DNA of 40,525 nt, from contig JAAEPE010000876.1 of NCBI GenBank assembly GCA_024222395.1, positions 1 to 40,525 on the forward strand. Reading direction: 5' to 3'. The DNA comes from Myxococcales bacterium. Lineage in GTDB: Bacteria > Myxococcota_A > Polyangia > Haliangiales > Haliangiaceae. A model generated the notes under the pieces. That model did not search any database. It had not been told where the DNA came from and worked only from the letters and a program-made list of their open reading frames with translations. Made by a program: the position numbers and the translations under genes. Below are positions 6,776 through 15,681 of this stretch, one piece after another (the first letter of the stretch is position 1; every line of letters starts with the position of its first letter).

Positions 6776-8232
6776 AAGCTGATTCCGGTGCCGATGGTGA
6801 GGCGGCGCAAGCTAGCGGAGGACGTGAATTCTTCTAGGTAGGAATCCCGCTCTCTGGCATCGAGACGGGCTTCCCAATACAGGCCATAGGGCAAGTCTTC
6901 GACACGCAAGTGCACTTCACCTTCGACGAGGTCGGCGCCGCTCTCTTGGTCAAGCGTCACGTCTTCTTGGGTACGGTCCAAGCCCTCATCACTGCGGTAG
7001 CGCGCGGCCCAAAGCGAGCCACCGAACAAGATGGAGCGGTAGCGGAGCTCCGCGGAAAGCGCCACAGAGCCACCGTATCCGTAGTAATAGCCCATTTTCC
7101 GAAGAATCGCTTTGCCGTGCTCGTCTGGGTGAGCCGCCTCCCAATCGTCGTTGGAGAGCGCGTTAACGCCAGCGAAGTCGGCATGCAAGCGAAGGGATGT
7201 GTCGAGCGTGACGTCGCGCCAAGAGAGGTGAGCATCCGCCGCCAACCCGGGCATGTGAAAGACGCCGACCCTATCGTCCCAACCTCCTACTTGCTCACGG
7301 CGATATCGATAGGCCATGGACACACCGACCATCGTCGCGTTCGATAGAAACTCTCGGCTCTCGTGAACCTGCTGGCCGTACCAACCAACGAGGGTCGTAT
7401 CAGCGAAGATCTTGAAGCCACTGCCACCGCTGGCGCCGGAGACATCCATCTGTGCACGGGTGAACTCCGCCTTGGCAAACCCTCGCCCCCACGCGCCGGT
7501 TTCGAGGTATCCGGGCATGCGCACGAAGCGTCCACCTAGATGCAGGCTGTGCAGCGTGTGATCAACATCGTCACCTTTGCTGGTGGCGGATGAGGCGCCG
7601 AGCTCGTAGCCGACATGCATGGAATGCCAGAGCGGCCCTACATTGGTGAGACTGAGTGCCTCTTCTCCGTCTAGCGCACGCGTAAGTGCCTGAGGAAAGC
7701 CCGCAGTCCACCGCGCCGCGGCCCATTCGGAAGCGCGTTCGTCTTCGTGAAAAAAGCGCCCCATCACGTAGATAAATTCGCCAAGGGGAATGCCAGCGCC
7801 TGTCGTGAAGATGAGATCGTTGATGCTCACCTTCTCTCGATACTCAAGCGCGTACTCCCAAGTCAGCGACGAGAGCACCCCGGCTCCCACCGACTCCCAA
7901 AGCGAGAGGCCATTGACTCTGCCAATCAAGTGGAACATCGAGCCATTTCCCGCGTGCCACGCGAAGTTCACGTGGAAGGGATTGTTGTCGTAGCGCATCA
8001 CATCAGTGGTGAGCCGCTCGCTCCACGAGGGGAAATCCCAATCGCCCACCTGGCGGTCGCGGTCGATCCAATACCAGGCGGTACCACCAGCGAGAGCCAT
8101 AGCCTCCTGGATCGCGGTGCGCAGATAGTGCTTCTCGGGCTTGGGTTTGGGATTGAGTTCGGGCGCGTCGGCGTGCGATACCGTGGTCACGAGGAGCAGG
8201 TGAAGCGCCAAACAAGCTCGCAATCCGAACAT
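6772..8232 (-). CDS. DUF3943-like outer membrane protein
   Basis: A 486-residue exported protein of unknown function. A signal peptide ends at about VSHA21. The segment at about 75-165 is diagnostic of the DUF3943 family: RYDNNPFHVNFAWHAGNGSMFHLIGR, GLSLWESVGAGVLSSLTWEY, SINDLIFTTGAGIPLGE. The rest alternates hydrophobic and polar residues as in a beta-barrel and ends in IGTGISF with a terminal Phe, typical of outer membrane proteins recognised by BAM. The stop overlaps that of rtcR in a convergent arrangement. It is divergent from the glycosyltransferase at 8303, so the 70-bp gap should hold both promoters; it contains the palindrome GCACCGGTGC. No link to RNA repair is evident. Confidence 0.75.
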   Translation of the reverse strand: MFGLRACLALHLLLVTTVSHADAPELNPKPKPEKHYLRTAIQEAMALAGGTAWYWIDRDRQVGDWDFPSWSERLTTDVMRYDNNPFHVNFAWHAGNGSMFHLIGRVNGLSLWESVGAGVLSSLTWEYALEYREKVSINDLIFTTGAGIPLGEFIYVMGRFFHEDERASEWAAARWTAGFPQALTRALDGEEALSLTNVGPLWHSMHVGYELGASSATSKGDDVDHTLHSLHLGGRFVRMPGYLETGAWGRGFAKAEFTRAQMDVSGASGGSGFKIFADTTLVGWYGQQVHESREFLSNATMVGVSMAYRYRREQVGGWDDRVGVFHMPGLAADAHLSWRDVTLDTSLRLHADFAGVNALSNDDWEAAHPDEHGKAILRKMGYYYGYGGSVALSAELRYRSILFGGSLWAARYRSDEGLDRTQEDVTLDQESGADLVEGEVHLRVEDLPYGLYWEARLDARERDSYLEEFTSSASLRRLTIGTGISF

Positions 8233-8302
8233 CGGGGCGAACCTAGCACCGGTGCATCCTCAATGAGAAGAAGGCAAAGTGTGGTAACTGAAGCGAAGTC
8301 TG

Positions 8303-9766
8303 ATGGCTAAGCGATTTGATACCCGCGCCTGGCGGTTGGCAGAGAAGCTCGCCATAGCTCCCAAAGCGGCGTATCGCTACGTTCAAGAACAATCCCCTGC
8401 CCTGGTGAAACGGTGGGACCCAGCAGCTCACACCGCCCAGATTCCTCCGGAGGCTGGGGACCTCTGTGCGGGACTGGTCACGAAAATGACCATCAGCGAG
8501 AAGCTCAAAGCCTTTCGTCATAGCGTGGCTTCTGGTGCGCACGGCGTCGCAGCTCCCCTTGCAAAGGACCTCTACCAAGCTATTCCACAAATGGTTCAAG
8601 ACGCGCAGAGGCGAGCCGTGGCTGCGCTTGGGACCCACCATATAGCGACAGGTGAAGAAGACCAGTTCGAGAAACTTCGGCTCGCCTACGAAGAACACCA
8701 ACACGCCCATACCATCGACGCGCTGTCCATCTCAGAAAGAATCGACAAGGGGCAGCTCGCTCCTCACGACGTTGATGAACTACTTTGTCGGCACTGGCGT
8801 GAAGTTCTTAAGAACCCGCAGCTGCATCTACTCGCCCACCGCAGCACCGTGGCGGCAGCACCGGCACAGGCCACCGCAGCACTCAATCGCTATCTGAGGG
8901 CTGTTGGCGGTGACGAGGTTGAATCGGTAGGCAACTCGGGACACTACCTCCGAGACTTGCGCATGGCCGAAGTGCCGAAGGTAGAAGGAGGGCCCCTGGT
9001 ATCGATATTGGTATCGACGTTCAACGCGGAAGAGACCATCGGATACGTCATGCGCTCTCTACTCGGGCAGAGCTACCAGAACATCGAGATCCTAGTTTGT
9101 GATGATGCGAGCACCGACGAAACAACGACGGTTATTCGCGAGCAGTTTGGCGACCATCCCAGAGTATCGCTATATCGCTCTGAGGATAACCAGGGAACCT
9201 ACAATATCAGAAATGCTCTAATCGCACGTGCGCGAGGTGAGCTGATTACCGTGCACGATGCGGATGACGTCTGCATGCCTCGCCGCATAGAGTTGCAAGC
9301 AAAGCAGCTGCGCGTTCCCACCAAGAAAGCGAGCATTGCCAACCTGCTTCGAGTGCAACCCGATGGGCGAGTCGAGTTCTTTCGCGACCGGAACGCCAAT
9401 CGCATGGCCATTGTCTCGCTCATGGCAAGCAGGCGAGTCTTTGCCGAGCTAGGCCCGTATCGCAGCGCGCGATTTGGCGCCGACTTCGAGTTCCTCGAGA
9501 GACTCAAAGCGCGCTATGGCGCCGGCTCCATCGCCCGAGTTCACAGCCCGCAGCTTCTGTGCCTGTGGGCCGAGCAATCAGCGACAAAACAGAGCGGAGC
9601 CCAAGCCCTATCAACCGGCTACCGCTCCCCTGCCCGCCGCCTCTATGGCGATCTCGTGTACAGGCAGCGCGTCCTCGGAAACACCCTCGTGAGCGACGAT
9701 GACATCGATTCACAGCTGCGCGAATCGGGAAACTGGCGCGCTCCGTCTGCTCTTGTAGAGGTCTAA
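8303..9766 (+). CDS. GT2-family glycosyltransferase with helical N-terminal extension
   Basis: A 487-residue cytoplasmic enzyme. Residues 1-230 are a helix-rich extension I cannot place. Residues about 231-440 are a GT-A fold of family 2: VSILVSTFNAEETIGYVMRSLLGQ, ILVCDDASTDET, and the nucleotide-sugar/metal motif HDADD at 318-322. The region NQGTYNIRNALI and RRIELQAKQL is closely mirrored in the larger glycosyltransferase at 18573, suggesting a shared ancestry. It is the only capsule-locus gene here on the plus strand. Its stop overlaps the stop of the converging gene at 9763. It likely adds a sugar of the capsule repeat unit; donor and linkage cannot be read from sequence. Confidence 0.8.
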   Translation: MAKRFDTRAWRLAEKLAIAPKAAYRYVQEQSPALVKRWDPAAHTAQIPPEAGDLCAGLVTKMTISEKLKAFRHSVASGAHGVAAPLAKDLYQAIPQMVQDAQRRAVAALGTHHIATGEEDQFEKLRLAYEEHQHAHTIDALSISERIDKGQLAPHDVDELLCRHWREVLKNPQLHLLAHRSTVAAAPAQATAALNRYLRAVGGDEVESVGNSGHYLRDLRMAEVPKVEGGPLVSILVSTFNAEETIGYVMRSLLGQSYQNIEILVCDDASTDETTTVIREQFGDHPRVSLYRSEDNQGTYNIRNALIARARGELITVHDADDVCMPRRIELQAKQLRVPTKKASIANLLRVQPDGRVEFFRDRNANRMAIVSLMASRRVFAELGPYRSARFGADFEFLERLKARYGAGSIARVHSPQLLCLWAEQSATKQSGAQALSTGYRSPARRLYGDLVYRQRVLGNTLVSDDDIDSQLRESGNWRAPSALVEV

Positions 9767-11289
9767 GGCGCCGTAAGCGTGGCGGAGGCATCGCCATAAC
9801 CGCCACTTGGCACCACTACGGCGCCAAGCGTTTGAGGCTCTAGCCCCTTGGAAGAAATCACTACCGTGTACGTCCCCGGGCTCAGCGGATAGAGCTGGAA
9901 AGACCCATCCTTACTGCGATGGCGCGAAGACTCGCCGGTCTTCTTGCCCTTGGGAATGACCTCAACAGTAAAACTATTGACCGGTCCGCCCCCCGCATCG
10001 AGCATAGTGCCCTCGAGGCCACCACTCGCAACCAACGTGAGCACCACATCACTCTTGGGAGCCATGACCCCGCGAAGCGTGGCATCGGCATAGCCCTCCT
10101 TGCGGGCGCGTAGGACGTGGGGCCCAGGACCAACCATCGAGAAATCGAACTCGCCACTCGCGTACGTCTCGAGCTTCTCAAAACGCTGCTTAGACCCAAT
10201 CCAAACCTGCGCGACCCGCGCATTGCCAACCGGGCGCCCCTCGGCATCTACGACCTTGCCTGACAGGCTTGCCGGCTTGCTCAGCGAAAGCTCCACATCA
10301 GCCTCCAGAGACTCCGCCGTCAGCGTGACGGATACTGGCGCAGATGGAGCGTGGCCAGGCAAAAGAGCCTCGAGAACATAGACAGTCGGCGCCAACCTAT
10401 CGAAGCCGAACGAGCCCGACGAATCCGTGGAAGCCGTCCGCGTATCGAACTGGCTAGTGCCCTCTCGCCTGTAGGATACGAGAACTTCTGAATCCGCCGC
10501 TGGTGCACCCCCGGGCAGAACAACGCGGCCCGCAATTTCTCCACGCCTATCAAGAACGATCTCTACACCGGAGGTCTCAACTCCAGCAGGCACATCTGCC
10601 ACAGAGGAGAACACCGTCGTGCTCTCGAGGGTCGCCGACAAATCAACATTGCCCGGTGGCACCTGCAACTCGAAAGAACCATCGCTCTCACTCGTCGTCG
10701 CCCCGATCTCGCCCCCATTGGGAAACGCCTTGCCATTGCGCGTGTCATTGCGAAGCAAAATCTCGACTCCCGCAATGCCCGCTCCGTCGGATCCAATAAC
10801 CCTGCCGCTGAGCTTCGCCAACCGGGCAACCACGATGTTCCTTTTGACAGTAGCTGCCCCGCCGATGCGCAGAACCGGCATCGCCTTGGCGATCACGCCC
10901 TCGCCGATTGCCCGCAGTGCATATTGACCGGCAGCAAGTTCGACCGAGTAGCGACCATTCTCATCACTCGTGACAGCGGATTCGCCGTCGCGAGTCTCGA
11001 AGATGACATCGACCCAGGTGGCCGGTTCGCCGGAGTCGAGAAACGTGACGAGGCCAGAGACTTGGGCGATGGCGACAGCTGACGGGTTGCCGCCGGAAGC
11101 GGTGATTCGGGTTGGGGAGTTGATGGCGGGTGAAGGATCGTTGCTCGACGTCTCTGCGGACGACGACGCGGAAGTCTCGCCCAGCTGGGACGGGGAATCG
11201 CCATTGCTCACGCGCCCGTCCGAGCGCCATACCGCGAGTACTGCGACGAGAATGAGCGCAACACCAATGAAAACTACGCGACGAGGCAC
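9763..11289 (-). CDS. Membrane-anchored protein with about five carboxypeptidase-regulatory-like domains
   Basis: The protein has 508 residues. An N-terminal hydrophobic segment (RRVVFIGVALILVAVLAVW) acts as a membrane anchor or uncleaved signal, followed by a Ser/Thr-rich linker (about 30-70). Then come roughly five tandem Ig-like CarboxypepD_reg/SdrD-B type repeats, each with the pattern xGxVxxxxGxPxxxxxVx ... DGxFxxxxxPGxYxLxxxxxG (for example SGRVIGSDGAGIAGVEILL, SGKVVDAEGRPVGNARV). Such repeats occur in surface and periplasmic proteins and often mediate binding or structure rather than catalysis. It is the last gene of the kpsMTE stretch, 72 bp after kpsE, so a periplasmic role in polymer export or surface display is possible but inferred only from position. 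Confidence 0.75.
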   Translation of the reverse strand: MPRRVVFIGVALILVAVLAVWRSDGRVSNGDSPSQLGETSASSSAETSSNDPSPAINSPTRITASGGNPSAVAIAQVSGLVTFLDSGEPATWVDVIFETRDGESAVTSDENGRYSVELAAGQYALRAIGEGVIAKAMPVLRIGGAATVKRNIVVARLAKLSGRVIGSDGAGIAGVEILLRNDTRNGKAFPNGGEIGATTSESDGSFELQVPPGNVDLSATLESTTVFSSVADVPAGVETSGVEIVLDRRGEIAGRVVLPGGAPAADSEVLVSYRREGTSQFDTRTASTDSSGSFGFDRLAPTVYVLEALLPGHAPSAPVSVTLTAESLEADVELSLSKPASLSGKVVDAEGRPVGNARVAQVWIGSKQRFEKLETYASGEFDFSMVGPGPHVLRARKEGYADATLRGVMAPKSDVVLTLVASGGLEGTMLDAGGGPVNSFTVEVIPKGKKTGESSRHRSKDGSFQLYPLSPGTYTVVISSKGLEPQTLGAVVVPSGGYGDASATLTAP

Positions 11290-11361
11290 CAGGAACCTGT
11301 GCCCTTCATGCTGCCATGAGGTGGGACGGTGGGCAAGAAGAGGGTCTCAAACTCGTGCCTT

Positions 11362-12279
11362 CTAGAACCTAGCGTGCTCTTTCAGCGTGGCGCCCAGCAT
11401 GGTGAAGACCCCCATGAGCACGAAAGAGAGGACGAAGACCGTGAGTATGCCCCAAATACGGCGTGGATGGGCTTCGCCAGTGGGCTCCGAAGGCTTGGAC
11501 ACCACAGCTATGTAGAGTTGCTCCCTGACCAGCGCGACCTGAACCTTCTCTTGCGCAGTCAACGCAGCCTCGTATTTCGCCCGCGCGAGGTCCCGCATGT
11601 AGCGCGCCGTTTCCAGACGTGCCATTTCGTCCGTGCTTGGTAGGCTCAGCTCCGTCGACTCTGGGATCACGATGGCAGTGAGCGCGAGCTGGGCGGCTAC
11701 CAGTTGCTCTTCGGCCTCAGCCACCGTGTCGGCGGCCAACGTCGTCCGTGCTGTCCTGGCGCGGCCATCCGTCGAATTGGTCATCTCCTCCGCAGCCCTC
11801 AGAATAGCATCCGCAAGTTGCTGAGCTACTTCGCCGGAGAACGCCCGAACCGTGAGTCGAAGCGACCCAGATTCGCTCTGATACTCCAGTGTGACCTTCT
11901 CTCGAAAGTAATCATAAAGGTCCTCCGAGCTCGCACCGGAAGAGAGCCGAGACGCAAAATCCCCGCCTTTTTCGTAGTGGTTCTTGAGTTCATGAGATGC
12001 CACGAGATACTCGAGCATCGTTCTCGATTCGGCGTACTCTTTTACAAGCATAGAGTCGACTTGCTTGGCATTCGACTTGCCACCACCCTTGGACTGGACG
12101 CGAATCACTCCAACTGAGTCGTACTGCGGCGCCGCAATGAAACCGTAGTAAACGATGCCAAGAAGCGTTGGTGCTACGACCCACACCGCAAATCGACGGA
12201 GCATACGGCGAACTCGTGCTCCACGAATCTCTTTCGAGCTCGCGCCAGCCCAATCTTCGCCAGTGTCATCCTTGCTCAT
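11362..12279 (-). CDS. kpsE: Capsule export inner-membrane protein, KpsE/CtrB/BexC-like
   Basis: This polysaccharide copolymerase of the ABC-dependent capsule pathway bridges the KpsMT transporter to the outer-membrane channel. The 305 residues show the expected design. A cytoplasmic N-terminus is followed by a membrane segment at about 28-48 (VWVVAPTLLGIVYYGFIAA), a large periplasmic region rich in coiled coil (about 100-260, e.g. AEAEEQLVAAQLALTAI), and a second membrane segment near the C-terminus (IWGILTVFVLSFVLMGVFTML). Its ATG overlaps the kpsT stop by 4 bases, so expression is coupled. E. coli KpsE is longer (about 380), but BexC/CtrB-like versions vary. The assignment rests on topology plus context. 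Confidence 0.8.
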   Translation of the reverse strand: MSKDDTGEDWAGASSKEIRGARVRRMLRRFAVWVVAPTLLGIVYYGFIAAPQYDSVGVIRVQSKGGGKSNAKQVDSMLVKEYAESRTMLEYLVASHELKNHYEKGGDFASRLSSGASSEDLYDYFREKVTLEYQSESGSLRLTVRAFSGEVAQQLADAILRAAEEMTNSTDGRARTARTTLAADTVAEAEEQLVAAQLALTAIVIPESTELSLPSTDEMARLETARYMRDLARAKYEAALTAQEKVQVALVREQLYIAVVSKPSEPTGEAHPRRIWGILTVFVLSFVLMGVFTMLGATLKEHARF

Positions 12280-12941
12280 GCTGCTTCTCCTGCTTGGTAG
12301 GCTTCGTACTTCTCATATGCCTGCTCGACAGTGTCAAACAGCGTTAGCTTGCCGCGAAACAGTACTGCACAACGAGTGCAGTACTGCTTAATCGTGTCCG
12401 GACTGTGACTCACCATGACGATTGAGGAGCGCTCGCTCCTGTCCGCGAAGGCGTCCTTGCACTTCTTCTTAAAGTTTGCATCGCCCACAGCTGTGACCTC
12501 GTCCACAAGGTAGACACTAAAATCGATCGCCATGCTCAGGCCAAACGCCAGCCGAGCACGCATGCCCGAAGAGTATGTACGAATTGGCATGTAGAAGTAG
12601 CGTCCAATGTCGGCAAAGGCGCGGGTCTCATCGGTCACGCGATCGACATCTTGCCCATAGATACGGGCTACGAACCGACAGTTGTCTTCACCGGTCAAAG
12701 ACCCGCTGAATCCACCCCCAAATCCAATGGGCCATGACACTTGGCCATCTGTGCGAATCGTTCCAAGGTCGGGCATCTCCGCACCGCCAATGACCCTCAG
12801 TAGGGTGGACTTTCCGGCGCCATTGTTACCGAGGATTCCGATGCTCTCCCCGGTTGGCAACGTCACGCTAATATCGTCGAGAACGACGTTGGGCCCGAAA
12901 GGCGTTTGGTAAGCCTTCGTGATATTTCGCAACTCGATCAT
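12276..12941 (-). CDS. kpsT: Capsule ABC transporter ATP-binding protein KpsT
   Basis: This is the ATPase subunit of the capsule exporter. Starting at the internal ATG at 12941 gives 221 residues, the usual KpsT size (219 in E. coli). That ATG has a good GAGGTGA Shine-Dalgarno and overlaps the kpsM stop as ATGA, so the longer frame from 13010 is rejected. Motifs: Walker A GNNGAGKST (38-46), the ABC signature as YSSGMRARL, Walker B VYLVDEVTAVGD and the switch His in VMVSHS. The C-terminus (KLTLFDTVEQAYEKYEAY) is typical of polysaccharide exporters. It powers transport of the lipid-linked polymer through KpsM. Confidence 0.93.
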   Translation of the reverse strand: MIELRNITKAYQTPFGPNVVLDDISVTLPTGESIGILGNNGAGKSTLLRVIGGAEMPDLGTIRTDGQVSWPIGFGGGFSGSLTGEDNCRFVARIYGQDVDRVTDETRAFADIGRYFYMPIRTYSSGMRARLAFGLSMAIDFSVYLVDEVTAVGDANFKKKCKDAFADRSERSSIVMVSHSPDTIKQYCTRCAVLFRGKLTLFDTVEQAYEKYEAYQAGEAA

Positions 12942-13786
12942 GTCACCTCGATCTTTCGCCGAGTGATCGTTTCCAGTGTAAGGCCGACGAACCCAAGACC
13001 TAGGATCCAAAGGATAACGTAGGGGATGTCTGTATATTGGTTAGACTGCGTTGAGTACCAACCGGCCCTTACGAGTTCGACTGTGTGAATCACAGGATTG
13101 TAGAGCACCAAGTCTCGGTAGTGGTCTGGGAGCGAGTGGGCCGTGAAGAAGAGTCCGGACACCCAGAAGAAGGGTCGCATCAGCGGGCCTCGAGTTCGCT
13201 CAGTGACATTAGAGAGTTGCCCCAACCCCATGAAGACCAGCCCAAGACCCGCACCCAACAAAGAGGCCAGAGAAAATCCGACCACAACAAGCAAGGGATC
13301 CGAAACAACAAGCTCCTGCCGAAATAGGACATTGACTGCCATCAAGAATAGGAAGACCGCCGCGTAGGTACAGAATTCGAGAGCAATGCGCGCCAATACA
13401 ACATCCAGAGGTTTGACTTGCGGATAGAAGAGCAGCCCTTTGTTTCCGTTGATCGCCTGTGAAACTTGCGTCGTTGTTTTGGTGAAGAGAAGGTACGGAA
13501 CGATACCGGTCGCCAAGAAACCAAAGGTGTCCATATCACCGGCCCGGCCCCGCTTGGCGACGGCGAACATGATAACGAAGGTCAAAATAATGGAGGCCGG
13601 CTCGAGAATAGCCCATGCATAGCCGAGCTGATGCTTGCCAAATCGCGTCCGTGTTTCACGGAGGATCAACGCATTGATGACGTTGTACTGTCCTAGGAGC
13701 GCACGCCCCAAGGTTGCCTGACCCGGCGTCACGACACGCCCCTGCTTGGCAGCAGGCATGTTTAGAGTGTTCTCTTCTGAAGACAC
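12938..13786 (-). CDS. kpsM: Capsule ABC transporter permease KpsM
   Basis: An ABC-2 type permease of 282 residues. The N-terminal cytoplasmic part carries ALILRETRTRFGKHQLGYAW, the usual entry to the first membrane helix in KpsM/Wzm proteins. About six hydrophobic segments follow (for example ASIILTFVIMFAVA, YAAVFLFLMAVNVLF, LLVVVGFSLASLLGAGLGLVFMG). The periplasmic end has YNPVIHTVELVRAGWY, a family hallmark. The start is a GTG at 13786 preceded by TAGGT; the ATG at codon 10 is a weaker alternative. It is the first gene of the kpsM-kpsT-kpsE run, separated from kpsS by the 630-bp gap, so it probably has its own promoter. Confidence 0.9.
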   Translation of the reverse strand: MSSEENTLNMPAAKQGRVVTPGQATLGRALLGQYNVINALILRETRTRFGKHQLGYAWAILEPASIILTFVIMFAVAKRGRAGDMDTFGFLATGIVPYLLFTKTTTQVSQAINGNKGLLFYPQVKPLDVVLARIALEFCTYAAVFLFLMAVNVLFRQELVVSDPLLVVVGFSLASLLGAGLGLVFMGLGQLSNVTERTRGPLMRPFFWVSGLFFTAHSLPDHYRDLVLYNPVIHTVELVRAGWYSTQSNQYTDIPYVILWILGLGFVGLTLETITRRKIEVT

Positions 13787-14220
13787 GATCGACCTAGAGC
13801 CAAGTATCGATATTTGTGGGAGTGGTCAAGTCTTCCGGGCTCCGCGGCTCCGCGGGTGCGGATCCTGAAAGTGGGGGCTGAGGGCTTAGAGCACTGCGAC
13901 TTCACACAGCGTGAACGGAAAAGGATCGTGGGACTGTAACTACGGATGGAGAAATTTGGTTGCATCGAAATGCGGGGTATCCGGAATTTTGAAAAAACCA
14001 CCCGGCAACGACCGGAGAAAGATACCCGCAAAATGAATAGTACATAATTTCCAATACTGCCTGTAGTCCGTTACGTTCAAATTCGTGGGGCATGCGTTTC
14101 TGTCATCCTTTCGTTTGTGGTGAAAAAGAGGGTGAACCATGGCCTGCGGCTCACGCCGAGGCCAATTTTCAGAAACAATGATGCACTACCCTTCTTTCGT
14201 ACACCAAACCAGGTGGCAAG
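13787..14220. other. AT-richer gap inside the capsule locus
   Basis: This 434-bp stretch separates kpsS from kpsM and is visibly richer in A/T than its flanks (for example around 13930-14060). A minus-strand TTGACC (13824-13829) and TACTTG (13801-13806) have 17-bp spacing but lie too close to the kpsM start to leave room for a ribosome site. No recognisable coding sequence, terminator or sigma-54 box is seen. The low-GC character hints at an imported or regulatory segment. Confidence 0.45.
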
Positions 14221-14385
14221 ATGATCCACTCCTACAGTACGAGCCAAGACGGCACAGACCCAAAAGGGAATCACTTCAACCATACGCTTGGCGGCATGGC
14301 CAAACTGATGGAGACAGCTGGAAAAATCGTGGACGCATCGGTAGTCGGTAGTTTCGTTCAGCTCGTCGTTCAGCGACGTGAGTAG
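14221..14385 (+). CDS. Candidate small protein, 54 aa
   Basis: An ATG at 14221 follows an AGGTGG Shine-Dalgarno (14211-14216) and opens 54 codons to TAG at 14383-14385. The product begins MIHSYSTSQDGTDPKGNHFN, a polar, His/Asn/Gly-rich half. It continues with an amphipathic or weakly hydrophobic helix (LGGMAKLMETAGKIVDASVVGSFVQLVV) and ends in QRRE. It reads like a real protein, with good residue balance and no rare stretch, but I know no family. It lies on the strand opposite to all surrounding capsule genes, between kpsS and kpsM. A 68-codon minus-strand frame overlaps it and has a poorer start. Confidence 0.35.
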   Translation: MIHSYSTSQDGTDPKGNHFNHTLGGMAKLMETAGKIVDASVVGSFVQLVVQRRE

Positions 14386-14421
14386 GCCCGCGAGTGAAGG
14401 AGGGATAAGGCACCAACAAGA

Positions 14422-15681
14422 CTACTTCGCCTCCCGCGGATAGGTCTTGTCGCTCCGCTCGTCCCCATCGGCCTTGGGTTTGGGGCCGACTAGCCGTTCG
14501 CATATCTCTTGCTCAGGGCAGATACCCTCGCTCACCTTGTAGAAACTGCCGTTGTACTGGTTGTGCTCGCGCATCCAGCGATTGAAGTCGCGAAACAGTG
14601 CGGTATCGACTTTGCCAATCTCACAGAAGAAATTGGCGAGACTGCCCTGGTAGGTGAGTTGCGGAACATTATAGATGGCACGCCCCATCACCTTGACAGG
14701 GGCTTGGTGATACAGAGCCGATGTCCCAACTGTACTGTTCATCGTGACAACACCACGAGCATGCTTAAGCAGCGTAGGAAGGTGCTGATCGTGTATGTAG
14801 TGCACCCTGCCCTCGACTCTGAGGCGGCGACTGTGTCGTGCGATGAAGTCAGTGTAGTCGCGGTAGGCTCGATCAAGAGGGTGATGCTTGATGAGTAGTC
14901 TCGTATCCGCCGGGCCGTGCTCGGCAAACGTCTCCAAAACCTCTTCCATGAACGCGGGAATACTCTCGTAGTCAGAGTGCACGATCTGAAAATCGCAATG
15001 CAGCTGCAGAGGAACCAAGAAGAAGTTGCCGCTCCATTCGCGAATCGCTCGCTCGAGAATGCCGCTTTCCTTGAAAGCATATGTCTTCTTGCGCCAAGCA
15101 CTCTGCGCCCATGCAATGCCTTGCCCAAGAGGTCGAATATCCCGATGGTGCTGGTAGTGCGGGTAGCGCCAAGTGCCAACTGCATGTGCACAGGCATAGA
15201 GCACTGACTGAATGGCAAACGGAACAAACGTATCTCCGATTCGATCGGCTTTGGGAGCCGGCCCCATTCGTGCCGCTTCCGCCCGATACTGCTCCGGGTC
15301 CTTTGGCATCGACGAATTGCCGTTCACACCATCGCGCTCCAGAGTGATGTGATCGGGCCGCAGGTAGCCTTCTTCAAACACCCAAACTGCAATACCCATT
15401 TCTTGCGCGATCGGAATAATGGGTTTGTGAATGACCCGGCAGTCTCCAACCAAGAAGATTGCGTCGACTTTCTGCTCCTTGACGATCTTCCGAAATCGGG
15501 CGGGCCATTCATCGATTGGGTCGCGGTAGCGAATTACCTCGGGGCCGCGGAAGAAGAAGCTATCACCGGAGTTGAAGTTTACCTTCGTGACTTGAATGCC
15601 GTGGTGCTGAAGCTCACTAGCAAACCGACGAAAGAACGGGCCGACGGGCCCTTGGAGAAGCAGTGCACTCTTAGGAGCCAC
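14422..15681 (-). CDS. kpsS: Capsule Kdo transferase KpsS
   Basis: KpsS is the cytoplasmic beta-Kdo transferase that starts the poly-Kdo linker on lyso-phosphatidylglycerol in E. coli-type capsules. The 419-residue product begins LLLQGPVGPFFRRFASELQHHG, the family signature, then NFNSGDSFFF, VFEEGYLRPDHITLE (the conserved EExxxRP region), LLIKHHPLDRAYRDY, and VVTMNSTVGTSALYHQAPVKVMG, a GT-B type donor-binding stretch. Its start overlaps the kpsC end by 11 bp, so it is coupled to kpsC. It is the last gene of the kds-kps half before the gap. The C-terminal tail (KPKADGDERSDKTYPREAK) is charged and probably disordered. Confidence 0.92.
   Translation of the reverse strand: MAPKSALLLQGPVGPFFRRFASELQHHGIQVTKVNFNSGDSFFFRGPEVIRYRDPIDEWPARFRKIVKEQKVDAIFLVGDCRVIHKPIIPIAQEMGIAVWVFEEGYLRPDHITLERDGVNGNSSMPKDPEQYRAEAARMGPAPKADRIGDTFVPFAIQSVLYACAHAVGTWRYPHYQHHRDIRPLGQGIAWAQSAWRKKTYAFKESGILERAIREWSGNFFLVPLQLHCDFQIVHSDYESIPAFMEEVLETFAEHGPADTRLLIKHHPLDRAYRDYTDFIARHSRRLRVEGRVHYIHDQHLPTLLKHARGVVTMNSTVGTSALYHQAPVKVMGRAIYNVPQLTYQGSLANFFCEIGKVDTALFRDFNRWMREHNQYNGSFYKVSEGICPEQEICERLVGPKPKADGDERSDKTYPREAK

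Noticed and set aside
13801..13829. TTGACC/TACTTG pair as kpsM promoter
   Set aside because: The -10 match is poor, and the implied leader would be too short for the ribosome site before the GTG at 13786.
14077..14283. 68-codon minus-strand frame in the capsule gap
   Set aside because: It overlaps the better-supported small ORF at 14221 and lacks a clear ribosome site, though neither is proven.
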